Positions 31,991 to 44,360 of a stretch of 64,000 nucleotides of DNA are shown here, one piece after another. The position numbers were made by a program, and so were the translations under genes. The DNA is from Astropecten irregularis (Eukaryota; Echinodermata; Asteroidea; Paxillosida; Astropectinidae): NCBI GenBank assembly GCA_963971285.1, contig OZ020251.1, forward strand, positions 7,936,001 through 8,000,000, in the 5' to 3' direction. The stretch's first letter is position 1; each line of letters opens with the position of its first letter. The notes under the pieces are model-generated. The model made no database searches. It was not told the origin of the DNA and saw only the letters and a program-made list of their open reading frames with translations.

Positions 31991-32349
31991 GATTTGACTC
32001 TGCCTTAGCCATTGCATCAGAATGACTATAGGTTAAATGCAATACGAAAACAAAACTTGGTTAAGTTAAAAAAGACAAAACATAATGGAACATTTCAAAA
32101 CAAAATTACTATTCATTGCCATTATAGCTAGCTACAAGCTCTCTTATACACCATACTTTGGCACTTCTGTGGATAATGAAGTGTAAGTTTAGTCACATTC
32201 CGGTGATTCGGTCATATTCAATCAGATATTTCATTTTGTCATTACACTTTGGTAGCAGATTTCAATGCTGAATTCAATGTGAATTTATTTGTCTATTAAT
32301 CAACGTTTTGATATTATCTGTATTATTATTGCTGTATTAATTCGGAATA

Positions 32350-34120
32350 GTATTTATTCAAGTGTTGTGATGGCGCTTAAAGTCTGATAGTGAAGGGATC
32401 AACCTAAGTTGATGCTATGGTACGTGTCATTGTGCCCAATCCGGCGTCATGGGATATGCTGTCCGAGCATGCTCCTCGGTCTGGCTGCGTCCTAGAAGAC
32501 CAAATAAGGTCAAAATTGTCACACAGAGCATGCGCAGAGCAAACGAAATAATGGTCCATTGTCGTGCTACAATGCGTTCAAAGATATCCGATTTCGTCAT
32601 CCGGACAGCCAGGCACACCAGTCAGTTGAGCTCGTTACACCGGCTTAGATTTTCTAATCCTGCCAGATACCTCTCCCCATTCCCCTTCAGTCACACTGTT
32701 ACACCAAGCGTGCACTCTCTGCATTACACATCGTTGTCCAGCTATACTTCTTTGATCAAGTTTAGCCCCGAAAGTAAGTCCCAAAGTGCTGTTATTTTTC
32801 GTCCCAACGACAATGTTTGCATGTGGGACTAATTTTTAAATATGAACCAAGCCCCTCGTTTGAATTTAACCCTTATAAGTGTTAAGTATGGGGACTATAG
32901 ACCATACTTCGTCGAGTAATCCACTGAACAGATTCTTCAGTTAGCCTACTTAAAGCCCGACTGTTTTCTTGATGATATTGAACAGAGCATACTAAGCGGC
33001 AGTTCCCTGTCTTATACAGGAAAGACGCACCAACCTACCTGATCCCCCTTTGTTTCCATTTGTCAGACTATAACCCATGAACTTTTGGAACTTGATGAAG
33101 CATGTACTTAGCTCGGTCCCATCTTTGCATCTGACGAGGTCTAGTAGTTATACCGTTAGAACAAAATAATGTGTTCGTAACTGCAATGTTGTTAAGTGTG
33201 GAGGGATTAACATTGGTAGTAATTAACGGATAGTGCTTGAAGGTTTGCATGGTGGAAAGGCATTGAAGCTCGAATTTGGCGTCACATAAAATTCGCAACG
33301 AACTATAAACTGAAATGTGCGCAATTGCGATCATTCGTTGATGTGAATATCCAGTTGTGACGTCAATTTCGCTTCGCACGATGCATTTACATAAAGTGTG
33401 AAGTATGTTTGACTTAGGAAGTTTACGGAGATACCATGTTTATGTTTGTTTGTTTCGAGCATGAATTATGTGGTTCTGAATAGAACTTGTTATTCAATCC
33501 AAACGAATTTTATACTCGGATCGGGGGGGGGGAGTAATCATACGTGGTATCTACGCGATCTTCCTAAGTTATTATTGGAGTATATTATTGATGGAGAAAT
33601 TACCATGTTTTTGCTTTTAAATCAGTGGTGAATGTGAATTATTGTAAGCGTACATATTAAGGTGTTTTAATAATAAATACTCATTTTAAGTCGTGATTGT
33701 CTTTTTCAAGCAACACAAATTGCAAAATTCTCTCACTGAACATCTTTCCGAGGAAACATTTCGGCCGAAATATTTTTTAAAGCTCAAAACGGACAAGCAC
33801 TCCTGATAATTGTCATGTTGAGTAGTTTCCCAAGATCATTGCTAACAAGAAATTTAAGTTCGGTTATTTACAATCAATATAAAAATTATGGTAACCATTG
33901 GCACAATGTGAAGTCATGGTTCAAATGGATTTTTACTTCTTTGTTTATTTGTTCATTTATCCATTGATTGATTTCTGTCAAATTCTGCAATGGTTTTCAA
34001 GAAGTAGTTGGTCGAACTTGCCCACAGTTTCAAACAGTCGTCGGTCATTTGGTGGATCTATAGTCGGTATCAGTGACAAGGGTGGAGCAAAACCATTCTG
34101 ACGTAGTTTCAAGTCAAATC
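32350..34120. repeat. Diverged 2-kb tandem duplication, unit 2
   Basis: This is the second unit of the pair. An extra block at about 32430-32640, with the open frame 32449-32832 on plus, is absent from unit 1. The unit has a G-run at 33523-33532. No gene is recognised. Confidence 0.68.
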
Positions 34121-34164
34121 ATTCTGAAATGGCGACTTAGGTCGAGTGTATTTACCCTGAAGCA

Positions 34165-34530
34165 GTGATTCGGGTCGAACCAAGCCATTTCGAGGAAGTG
34201 ATCAGGGTCGAGTCAAGTCATTCTGAGGTGATGATTAGGGTCGAGTCAATTCATTCTGAGGTTATGATTAGGGTCGAGTCAATTCATTCTGAGGTGATGA
34301 TTAGGGTCGAGTCAATTCATTCTGAGGTGATGATTAGGGTCGAGTCAATTCATTCTGAAGTGATGACTAGGGTCGAGTCAAGTCATTCTGAGGTGATGAC
34401 TAGGGTCGGGTCAAGTCATTCTGAGGTGATGACTAGGGTCGGGTCAATTCATTCTGAGGTGATGACTAGGGTCGAGTCAAGTTATTCTGAGGTGATGACT
34501 AGGGTCTAGTCAAGTCATCATGAGGTGGTA
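34165..34530. repeat. 33-bp minisatellite
   Basis: About ten to eleven copies of a 33-bp unit occur (GGGTCGAGTCAA, then TTCATTCTGAGGTGATGA). Since 33 is divisible by three, an open frame runs through it (34165-34509), giving a monotonous MIRVESIHSEV repeat that is not a credible gene. Confidence 0.9.
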
Positions 34531-35094
34531 ACTAGTCTAAAGTCGAGTCATTCATTTCATGCAGTTTTGGAAACCGTGGTTTCTTTGGTGTAGTAAAATG
34601 TAAGGAAAGTTTCTTATTACTTTTTTTTGTATAACCAAAAAAAAATTGTAAAATATAAAAAAAGAAAAGAAAAAAAATGTAAATTCGTGTTCAATGTAAT
34701 CAGAAGTGAATGAATAAATGTTTAAAAATCAAATTAGAATATTTGTTGCAGGTCAGATTAATTCGCAAAAGTAAATTTCCCTTTCAATGTCTTTAAACTC
34801 CCTTCATTTATCCGGACTTTCGCGGTTTTTTATTTCGTGTTTTGACGCAATTCTGTCCTGGACGTGTAAATCGCTGCCGTAATTGGCAAATTGGCAGTAA
34901 TATCGTTTTCTTGAAACAAATTATATGGTGTGTCTACCACACAATACAAAATGTCAAAATGACAAACGCGTTTCAGTTTGTATAGGAGCTTGACAGGCAT
35001 TTTATAAAAACTATAAGCGAATTGCAGTTGTTTCCAAAATTATTCTTGAATGTTTGCTGTTTTAAAATGTAAATAGCTTTATCTTGTAGCATTC
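34531..35094. other. Gene-free AT-rich spacer
   Basis: This contains A/T runs around 34620-34680 and nothing else that I recognise. Confidence 0.4.
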
Positions 35095-35580
35095 AAAAGG
35101 AAGGGGTGCATTGACTTGAAATCTAGTCCGTTATTGAACCTTTGATAAAGATCCTGCTAGGATCAAAATGCGTCAGGCACTCCTTACTCCAAGCATTTTT
35201 TTTTTTTATTTCTGGTCGCTGTTTTGGTTTATGAGCAGTTTGCAGCAGTTTATTAATAATTGTTTCAAATTCAACATTTATTGTACAGCATTTAATTAAA
35301 AAAACAAATTTTTTCTCCATTGTAGTCTATCAACCGGAATGAACTACAAGATGTTCATCCATGAACGTCACATAAAGAAATCTGGACTTGCAATTCTTTT
35401 GTATCAACTGAAGCCAACGGTGGAAGCTGTGTTCGATATCACATTTCGATATTTCGCAAATAAAAAGATTTATAACAAAAAATTCTGCATATGAATAATA
35501 TGCAGAATATAAACCAATGGCAGACATTCCTGGGGACATCAACTTACTTTAACCACTATACTCAAGTTTAACATTTGTAT
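35095..35580. repeat. Duplicated segment, right copy (matches 1-820)
   Basis: This aligns with window positions 1-820 but lacks the inserted element at 144-390. It therefore marks the ancestral arrangement before that insertion. Confidence 0.75.
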
Positions 35581-35869
35581 TTGGCCCTCAAATATGGATA
35601 CTTGTTGTTTCAGTGACCATGTGGGCTTCTGGGAGTTTTATGAGTCCATTATTTTGTTAAGGACGTACATGTGGCACTCACCGTACTCACCCTTTAGTCA
35701 GTATGGGGAATTCACTAGTGGCAGGACTAGGGAAAAAACGTTACTACCTTTGAAAATAACATCAATTCATATGCTGTACAAATAACATAGCATTGTGAAC
35801 CATTATTTCCTTAAGCACAACCTTTTATGAACACATTAGGCACCTTCACAAACACCAAAAAGGCGTGAC

Positions 35870-36110
35870 TATATGGGTCGCGATTTGGAGCGCGTCCCAT
35901 GTGTTTGGACGTACCAATGCACACGTTGAGCTAACCATACCAACCGACCAGCCTAGAACAATAACCATACACAAGTGTAAACGACCAACCATTATACAGA
36001 GGCGCATACGTGTTGAAGCACCAGCAACTGGGAGCCCGATCGAGCTGCTAGCCAACTATCCAACCACTAAGAAGCGGGATCCAGTAACCTAGTGTGAGTC
36101 AACATAAACT
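35870..36110. repeat. Segment similar to the PAN-discoidin upstream region
   Basis: Short matches such as 'gaccaaccat', 'cagaggcgcata/cagaggtccatg' and 'actaagaagcggga/actaaggagcggga' run in the same order as at 5045-5130. The 5' flank of the gene was therefore duplicated with the exon remnant that follows. Confidence 0.55.
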
Positions 36111-36117
36111 GTGAGTT

Positions 36118-36280
36118 GTTGACACAGTTTGTTGAATTAGCCAACCGCCATAACTGCCCTTGGTAGAATCTCCTAAATCAAACTTTCCGAAAAATTGAAA
36201 TCACCAATTGTGTCATTGCTCTTTTGAAAATTATCACCTCTATTGCTGCTGCCGAATTAGACATTACTATTTAGACTATT
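36118..36280 (+). pseudogene. Decayed copy of PAN-discoidin exon 1
   Basis: The sequence 'aactgcccttgg', then 'gtcattgctcttttgaaaat' and 'tctattgctgctgccgaatta' matches the start of exon 1 at 5480-5600. The signal-peptide region is readable (IALLKIITSIAAAELD), but the start codon is lost and a stop follows within a few codons (ATT TAG at about 36270). The cysteine-rich part is missing, so it cannot encode the domain. It is followed by a third copy of the 600-800 segment (36300-36510). Confidence 0.7.
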
Positions 36281-36299
36281 TACTAAATATTGATCTGAA

Positions 36300-36510
36300 A
36301 TAATTCCAACGATGAAGATGTGTTCGATATCATATTTAGATATTTCGCACACACAAAAGATTTTTAACCAAATAAATTTTGCATATAAACCAATGGCAGA
36401 CATTCCTAGAGGTATAAACTTACTTTAACCACTTTAATCACGTTTACGAGTCGTTGTTACATTAATTAAAAGAGTTTAATAATAATAAGCTATTTTACCT
36501 CAAAACATAA
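36300..36510. repeat. Third copy of the 600-800 segment
   Basis: 'gttcgatatcat', 'aaaccaatggcagacattcc' and 'acttactttaaccact' match both 600-800 and 35430-35570. Confidence 0.7.
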
Positions 36511-38840
36511 ATAAAATTATATCGATGATCTGACACTTTATCAGAATTTCTCCAATGCCAATAAAAGCATCTAAAATCCAAACCTTTCTCCAGGCCCTTG
36601 CGCGGGCCCCGGACCCCACGCCGTGGCTTCTCAGAAAATAATGCTCCTGGACCAGTATTTCCCCACATTTTGAACAAAGCTGGGGAGAACCCAAAAGAAG
36701 CGTCGACACAATAGTAGGCCAACGATTATTCTTCTAATTCAGATGTTGGCATGTATGCTGTTACGGACAGAAAGTGACTTTTATTTGTTTTCATTTCTGG
36801 GCCCACGAGGGCGCTATTTTTGGTCCCACGAGGGCGCTTTAAATTGTTTATGTTGTATGTGTGCAGACACCAGTATGACATGCACATTTACAGTAAATGT
36901 ACATGCACAACTTTTCTGTCTCTAGTTTTAGACATGCCTTGATGACATCAGTTCGATACAAATTATTTGACGTGACACCCTTTTGAAAGCTCAGCAAAAA
37001 TAAGTTCAGTATTATTTCTTCAGTAGTGTAAATTTTCATTGCCTTTCAAGTATAAATTTGTTGACAAATTTGGATCATGTTTTTTAGCCAGCTTGAATAA
37101 TTATGAACATTTTCTGTTTGCCAAATGCCTTTATAATATTTAGACTCTTTGCTTATACACGTAACACTTAGTTATATACTTTATGTGTATCTATTGCATA
37201 CACGTGTACTCAATTTAGGCATTTTCTGTCTTCATTCCTATAGTTGAACCTCGCTTGCTTGCTTGTTTGCTTCATCTGGACACTCCACTAATTAAACATT
37301 GATGTGACACCATAGCGTGAGTTTCAAAGTGAGTTTTTTTCTGTTGTCGACAAACCCATGTAACTTTGAGAGGTTACATTATGCTGTACAAGTTGCGTGG
37401 CGACGGCCATCATGGACAAAACGTACAGGAAATGCAGAAAAACAAAGATCTTTTCTTCTGGACGCTGGAGGAACAAAGCAACTTCACACACACCATGTTA
37501 TTAAGTCGCACTGCTACTTTGTGCGGTCATATGAAATGATGTCATCCAATTTTAAACGTTCCCCTGGATGAAAGAATCCTGTGTAGGCCTACGCCACTGA
37601 CTTCATTGGTAATCAAATCAAAGTAAAAGATTCAAAATTAAAGATTATATAATTGAATATCCTGGTGTCATTTGTTAGACGTTTATTCAATCATACAGTT
37701 TTAATATATATATATCCTTATACATGTAGGCCTATATGAGTCATTCAGAACTTTGATTCAAGACGTGCAATGAAACACATTGTATTTATATAAATATAAA
37801 TCACCCAATTTACCTCGTAATTTAAGTTGCACATTATATCAGTTTTAAACTATTAAAATATGTTTTCATCTTCAAAATATATTGTATCAGTACAAAAAGT
37901 ACAATTTCTTTTGATTTTCAATGATACACAACAAAAATATCAATTATTTGTTTATCAGTGTTAAAAATGTATTCAATGTAAATGTATCAATAAGTAAGTA
38001 GTTTGGCGTATATATTAGAGATCTCAATTTGACAATTTGCAATTAAAGGTATGCCTACTATCATACTTTGGTAGCATACCGAAACAAAAATCTTGACAGA
38101 TTTACCCATAATTTACAGGGTGATGGTGATGGTAGAAACATACTGTTCAATTCTTTTCCTGAAATGCTGTATTAATCCAGAAAAGGGTAAAACCAATGAC
38201 CAAAATATACTGTGGGCATTTTTTACTGCTTTCTCAAAAAATAAGCTCCGTAATGGGACTGTAAATTTCAAAGATGACTGTTACTATAATGTCCCTTGAT
38301 AATTCTGTACATGAATCTGCATTTCTTTTACAAATACCACAGTATGATATTACCTTTAAGCATCAAACTGATCAATCCGTTATTTCTAAAATAAAAAAAA
38401 TGAAACTTGTCTTTTATTAATAAAAAAATGTAAAATAAATCACATGATCTCATATAACAATAATTTTATAATAAATTCAGTACTGTTTTGTAGAGGAATG
38501 CTGTATTAAGATGATAAAAAGTACTGCAATAAAAGACATGTTTTTATCAGATCACTACATAGACAGAGCATCATTCTCATTAATGTGTCTGAAAATTTAA
38601 GGGAAAAAAAATGCTAAAACAAAATTTGTACAAGCAATATACTGATTCAAACTGCTCATAAGCCGAAATAATGACCTGACATTTAAAAAAATGATTGGAG
38701 TTAGGAGGGGTGGTCCAAGAGCACACTTGCCTACCCCTATCCTTCCTTGTTACTCTGACACCCCCCCCCCCCCCCCCCCCAAACACTTTGTTCTGATCCT
38801 CTCATCCATTTGTATCTTTTAAAGATACACAACTTAAAAA
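36511..38840. other. Gene-free region with family A copy and C-run
   Basis: This holds AT-rich DNA, a family A copy (38045-38358) and a C homopolymer of about 20 bases (38761-38780). No gene is seen. Confidence 0.5.
38045..38358 (+). repeat. Family A element copy
   Basis: This shows 'atcatactttggtagcatac' near the start, 'ggtagaaacatactg', 'aaagggtaaaaccaatgacc' and the closing 'gtatgatattaccttt'. Confidence 0.78.
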
Positions 38841-38844
38841 GTAA

Positions 38845-39005
38845 ACAAAGAAAAATCGACTGGAGCTGGATTCGAACCGGCGACCTCCTGAATACCGTAC
38901 AGGCGCTCTACCAACTGAGCCATCCAGCCCTATGTTGGTGGTGACCCCAATAGTCAACTATCTTTGTTCGTTTGGCAGTCAGAAGCCATGAAACCACGCA
39001 CACAC
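38845..39005 (-). mobile_element. tRNA-derived SINE
   Basis: On the minus strand a tRNA-like head has an A box (TGGCTCAGTTGG) and a B box (GGTTCGAATCC). A conserved 5' block lies before it ('ggtttcatggcttctgactg', 'gggtcaccaccaac') and a tail GATTTTTCTTTGTTCACTTTT after it. The anticodon arm has a mismatch and the acceptor stem pairs poorly, so this is a SINE and not a tRNA gene. Relatives lie at 39109-39249, 45150-45320, 56803-56963 and 63915-64000. Confidence 0.75.
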
Positions 39006-39108
39006 CGCCACACCCCAGGGATCGTTTCAATGATACACGCAACAATGCTGCAACCTGGGAACGGTACATGGGGGATCACTCAAAGAGGATACGGCTTTTT
39101 AATTATTA

Positions 39109-39249
39109 TATTCGAGAAATAACCACAAGGGAAACTGACTGAGTTATTTTAAGTCATTGAATCCCGGTTCGAATCCCGCTCCAGTCGATTTTTCTTTGTT
39201 CACTTTTCAATGACTTAAAATAACTCAGTCAGTTTCCCTTGTGGTTATT
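39109..39249. repeat. Inverted pair of SINE tails around a short tRNA-like core
   Basis: The about 50-bp arms (ATTCGAGAAATAACCACAAG... and its complement) flank a fragment containing GGTTCGAATCCC. This looks like two SINE tails in opposite orientation. Confidence 0.75.
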
Positions 39250-40162
39250 TCTCGAATAACTTAAAAAGTACTTAGATTTAAAGCTACGCATGGCGGAAGA
39301 ACATAAAGTAATAGGATTTGCAGTAAAACCATGTGACATGTATAAACTCTTTTGTGAATATGGGTTGGCTCAGAAAAGAGCGGGTTAACTCAAGGTTATT
39401 ACGGTCAGTATGTATGGCCGTCTTCAGGAGAATGCTGAGAAATGAGTGCTTGGTCCTAACCCTTAAACCTGCTGAGACATAGGAAACATGGCAGAAACCT
39501 AATTGAAAATGTTTCAGCCTTTTCTTGTAATTGCATGTTTTGGAAACAAAAGATAATCTACTCATTACACAAAATATGGAGGGCCATGAGAGAAGACTAC
39601 AGATTAAGCTGACATTGTGTCAACAACTATTATTATGAGCACTTCATGTGGTCTACTAGTTTTTGTTCAAGACGTTGTTGCTGTAGATACTAGAACAAAC
39701 CGACTGGTGATCTGCATCCACACACACGTTTTACATAAACGTACGTGTAGGTGCGTGCTGGCCACTGTGGGTAATCATACACAATCAACGGTGTGTCGTG
39801 GAGACAACATATACTAATGAGGCACACAATTTACGGACTTTACAGGATTCTCAAGACGTTACAGAGAGGTATTTACGTACATATACGTGCGCGCAGGTAA
39901 TCAGTTTGTACGTTCGAGTATCCACAGCAAAGTGAACCAAGACTAGGGGCCTGTTTGATTAACGCAAGGGATCTCAGATTTGTGATCCACGTCCTATGCA
40001 GGGTATTGACGGATTGAACTAATGAGCGTGTCTTTGTTATACCTTTGTAGTTTGCCCTCCAAGATGGATACTTGAGTGGTTTCAGTGACCTATATGGACT
40101 TAAAGGGAGTATTACAAGTCCAGAATTTTTAAAATGACGTCCGTGCACCAGAGGGACCAAAG

Positions 40163-40285
40163 GGGCCTGTTTGTTTAACGCACGGGATCCCAGATATGTG
40201 GATCCACATTCTATGCAGGGTACGCTAAAATGGGATCCGGATCAGTAGTATCCGTGATCCTGTGCATTAATAAACAAACAGGCCC
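40163..40285. mobile_element. Short element with GGGCCTGTTTGTTTA ends
   Basis: GGGCCTGTTTGTTTAACGCA at the left is mirrored at the right by 'aataaacaaacaggccc', with inner GGGATC/GATCC symmetry. A truncated relative begins at 39948. It is non-coding. Confidence 0.7.
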
Positions 40286-41027
40286 AATAGGTAAAAAGAC
40301 ATCACAGTGAAGTTCACATGTAACGGTTGTCGCTATAGGCTTTGTGGCAATTGATCTCATAACACAGCACGCAGGCCTTCTCAGCAACGCATGCAGAGTG
40401 GAAAACATGACCTGGCATTCAAGACAGAAAGACAAAATCAACAGCACATTAGATACGTATCGGCATACGCAGTACATATATGTACCTTATAAAAATCAAA
40501 AATAATGAACAGAACATTTACACTGTTTGTTGCGTGGACATGCAGCCAGACCCAGAAGATTGATAGTGGAATCTCAGAGGCTACCAGACACACTTTAAAA
40601 AGCATAGTATTCTTCTTTGCTCAATTTCTAATGTCAAAACATTTGTGAAAAATGCTGATTTTGGTGTCCATTCTACAAGATGTTTTAATGTCTGGATCAG
40701 TTTGAGGAAACAAAATGTAAGAATTGTTGTACTTTCGCACTTCTATTTTTGTTTTTTTTAGTTTGCACTCCTCATATTGGTATCAATATTTCGACTAGCC
40801 TGCTCTAGTCATCATCAGGAGACGAAGATGTTTTAACAAACACAATATTGTTACAACAAGAATCGTGATACGAACAATACGGAATTTGCTATTGCATCAT
40901 TTTAGTATCGATACTATCGATGCATTGGCGAAACGTTATACCTTCTAGACATACTTTCAACATACTGTATTAACGCTGAAAACCTGAGAAAAGACTACAA
41001 TTGGGTTGAGTGAATGAAGAGAAAAAA

Positions 41028-41352
41028 GGGTAGGTTTGCAGTGACACCGTGTAATCTCTTCTGTGAGAGTGTGTGGTTCTGAGAAGAACCGTTGGTATTA
41101 ATTGCGACGTTCCGAACAGTGTGCTCTGTTCATCCTCTGGAGAGTGACTTTGATATGGCTTTGAGATTTTATGTTCCTCAATACAATCCAGAGATTTAAC
41201 TGGATGATGAAATACTTGACATAAGTCCTCATGTCACTCTCCTGAGGATGAACAGTGCACACTATTCGGAACGTCGAGATAATACCAACGATTCTTCTCA
41301 GAACCACACACTCTCACAGAAGAAATTACATGGTGTCACCGCAAACCTACCT
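41028..41352. mobile_element. Foldback element with inverted repeats of about 125 bp
   Basis: The left arm (GGTAGGTTTGCAGTGACACC ... TTCCGAACAGTGTGC) is repeated in reverse at 41225-41352. A one-armed copy lies at 43982-44160, next to the end of HPS5. It is non-coding. Confidence 0.85.
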
Positions 41353-42007
41353 TCTTTTAGTACTTCCATCAGCATGTACAGCTTCAAGTCTTATTTGAAA
41401 GAAGAGAATTTCATAAGGGGTTTTTGACTACTGATGACTTACCACAGCGGAATGCCAGAAGCCCTGAAGTTCTGCTAGAAACGGTTGATGACAACGCCAG
41501 CCCACAAACTTCACAATCACTACAACAAAAAAGTCCAAGAAACCAATCCATAACTGACCAACTGACAAATTTGCATAATTGCATTTATGAACTTTTTATC
41601 AGCAACATCACTTCATATTTCTAGGTTTTGCCAACCAAGATGATTATTGCATGTAACATAATAATAATAATAATGGACACTTATAATGCACCGGTATCTG
41701 CCAAGCATGACGCTCATGGCGCAAAACAAAACAAAACAATTATACAGAGAAATGGTTGATAAACAGAAGGGTTTTCAGATGACACTTAAATAAAAATAGG
41801 GATTCAACTTGGCGGACTCCCCATTCTATGGGGAGGCATCAATGACAAACAAAAGCAAATGATCACAGCATTTGACACAATTTTAAATAACCGTTCCAAA
41901 ATAGTGGTGAATTTGTTGAAAACGAAAAGAAACATTAATGGGGACATTTCTTTATCTAGCAAGTTTGCACACAAAAAAGTTCAATTGGCAACAACACATG
42001 TAAAGAC

Positions 42008-42190
42008 TATGAGGTTATTCACTGACCTCATTTGATGATTGCCAGTCAAGCTTTTCTGTGTTCTCCATGGTTACGCGTAGGGCACTGTGTGTTGCGTGTG
42101 TGCTGAAGTGTATTGTTTACACATGTGCAATCATTGTGCTTGACGTTGACGGTCAATCCAATTTGATGACATCACGTGAATAACCTCTAT
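42008..42190. mobile_element. Short element with AGGTTATTCA ends, copy 1
   Basis: 'tgaggttattcactgac' at the left is mirrored by 'gtgaataacctcta' at the right, with inner ATGATTGC/GCAATCAT symmetry. A second copy lies at 63156-63327. Confidence 0.72.
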
Positions 42191-42867
42191 TGAATGGTTT
42201 GCTTACATTTGGCCATTTGACATAAAAATAAGTATACCGGTAGTTTATTTAGCGTCAGATAGTGAAAAGAATGTACATGTAAATGTACCAATCAACTGAC
42301 ACAAAATTAGAAAGTAGCTGAGCTACATTGAATTAAATGTTCTAGCTAGCCCATTTTGAATGCCGGCTAAATTTACTTATTGTGATGCATAGCAAGCAGA
42401 GCTCTCGCCACTCACCGCCGGGGTCCAGGAGATAATACATGGTAGCTAAATGCATATGTACATGAATGTGTGAGCAATATTCTGTTTTGTTATCGGGGAT
42501 ATGGTCAATTTATCTTTCCAAATTTATCTCCAAGTCAAAATCTTACTGATCTTTCAGTGAAAAAAAAAAATACAAACACAACATTTATGTTGTAACTTGT
42601 GCATTTCTGTGATTTTCAAGATTTGTTGTGCCGGTCGGCAACGTGGTTTTTTAACTGGAGTGCCGGTAGAAAAAGCTGAGTACCAGATATGCCTGACCGA
42701 TGCTGAAGGGCGTGGCTAGAAAACTGATTTGTATTTATTCACCTGTTGAGCAACACGTTGGTTCCCCAGTGGCAGTCATAGTCCTCAAATGAAGATAATG
42801 AATCCAGGGAGGTGCTATTCTTGCTAGACATCTACAAGGACATCAAAGAAGAAGTTACATTTAAGTT

Positions 42868-43207
42868 AAAAGGTAATATCATACTTTAGTTTTTGTCAAA
42901 GAAATGCAGATTCATGGGCTTAAATATCAAGAAAGAGGCAGTAACATCTGAACATTTCAGTCCCATACGGTGCTCACTTTTTGAGAAAACGGTGAAAAAC
43001 GGCCACAGTATTTCTTATTAAGTCTTTTCACCGTTATGTTTGATCTCATCAAAATTGTTTTTGGTCATTTAATTGGTTTTGCTTTTTTTTTATAAATATA
43101 GCATTTCAGGCAGGAAAACGATTTGCTTCTAAAATCACCATCTTTATACCCTGTAGGTAAATCTGTAAAGATTTTTGTTTCGGTATGCTCCCAAAGTATG
43201 AGACTAC
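42868..43207 (-). repeat. Family A element copy
   Basis: This is in reverse orientation, from 'aaaggtaatatcatacttta' to 'caaagtatgagactac', with internal 'tcagtcccatacggtgctca' and 'aaaaacggccacagtatttc'. Confidence 0.8.
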
Positions 43208-43415
43208 ATCAAAGACGTGGATGCAAAGTAAACAGTACGTAGGAAATGGCGGCCAATGCTTGTATGGGGACTAGAATAATTATTTGGCACTGAACTAGAG
43301 AATCACAATACATGAGGACTAGTGTGAGATACCCTACCTGTCAACAATTTATCAAGCTTCTCTCCACCAAATACTTAATGGAAGGCAACAAAAAGTAGGA
43401 AATTCCAATATTTCC

Positions 43416-43682
43416 TATAGAGAGCGTGCACGTGACGTCACTTGACAGCTTATCGGCCATTTTGGACGGCACGGGTATGCACGCACGTCGCGTATGCGCG
43501 CGCGCGTACGTACCAGACAGCATCATTATATGCACGCACTTCTGCATCTGCGTAAGCGTCCGGTTGATTTGCAAGCTACACGAACACGTGGGTTACATAC
43601 ACTGTACGTACGTGCACTATACATGTGTACAGCGTTGCCGTCCAAAATGGCGTCCCGATCACGTGACTGCACACCCTCTATA
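43416..43682. mobile_element. Foldback element with TATAGAG ends
   Basis: 'tatagagagcgtgcacgtga' at the left pairs with 'tcacgtgactgcacaccctcta' in shortened form at the right, and inner GCCATTTTGGACGG pairs with CCGTCCAAAATGGC. The interior is rich in alternating CG and ACGT. It is non-coding. Confidence 0.75.
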
Positions 43683-43981
43683 CTTTGTGTTATTCTACAG
43701 TGTTTTTCACTTTTCAATGGCCTAATAGGAGTGAAGCGGGAATAAAAACGAGGAAAACAGCTGATCTGAGGAAAAAGTTTCATGCCATGGGAATCCATAA
43801 GACTCGATATGGCTTAGTGTTTGTGTGTTCCTCAATACTTAATCTCGGCAGCTGGGGTTGTATTCTCCCAAAGAAGTTCGGCTGCCTTCAAACTTTTTTC
43901 CTGATAAATATAGTAATGAGCTCTATCTAAGATTTAATTGAATAAGACTTGAAGCTATAAGCATGGTGGAAGTACTAAAAG

Positions 43982-44160
43982 AAGGTACATAGGTTTGCAG
44001 TGACACCATGTAATCTCTTCTGTGAGAGTGTGTGGTTCTGAGAAGAACCCGTGGTATTATCTCGACGTTCCGAACAGTGTGCTCAGTTCATCCTCAGGAG
44101 AGTGACTTTGATATGGCTTTGTGTTTGTGTGTTAATCCAGAGATTTAACTGGATGATGAT
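43982..44160. mobile_element. One-armed copy of the 41028 foldback element
   Basis: This matches the left arm and centre of 41028-41352 ('aggtttgcagtgacaccatg' to 'ccagagatttaactggatga') and stops about 29 bp short of the HPS5 stop codon, so it lies in the HPS5 3' UTR. Confidence 0.8.
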
Positions 44161-44188
44161 CATGCCACAACATGTTCAGTTGTGTTAA

Positions 44189-44360
44189 TTACGGACGTAC
44201 CCTCACCTTCGAGGTTGACATGTCGGGATGGAAATCCTGATAACTCATCTGGAATGACTGCTCCTGAAGTACTGCATGATGTAAATGTGGCGAGAGCGTG
44301 TTGTTGCGCTTGGACCATAGGTAGGTATCCAAAGTCTCCAGCATGCTTAGACACATAGTT
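44189..44360 (-). CDS. HPS5: HPS5 terminal exon
   Basis: After acceptor TTGGCCAG the frame reads RTMCLSMLETLDTYLWSKRN, matching human RALIQSMLEKCDRFLWSQQA without a gap. It then continues 36 residues beyond the human end to TAA at 44189-44191, a tail with no human counterpart. Confidence 0.87.

Larger units (their letters stand above)
41353..43981. other. Gene-free region with several short elements
   Basis: This holds an (AAT)n-headed repeat (41661-41760, related to 49831), the element at 42008-42190, family A at 42868-43207 and a foldback at 43416-43682. Small open frames here (such as 43426-43725) lie within repeats. No host exon is recognised. Confidence 0.5.

Noticed and set aside
34165-34509. 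114-codon repetitive open frame
   Set aside because: This is the 33-bp minisatellite read in frame, with no start context and no similarity.
38860-38935. Possible functional tRNA gene on minus
   Set aside because: A and B boxes are good, but the anticodon arm has a mismatch, the acceptor stem pairs poorly and the unit is embedded in a repeated SINE.
43426-43745. Two overlapping plus-strand frames rich in His/Arg/Cys
   Set aside because: They lie in the ACGT-rich interior of a foldback element and have no homology that I recognise.
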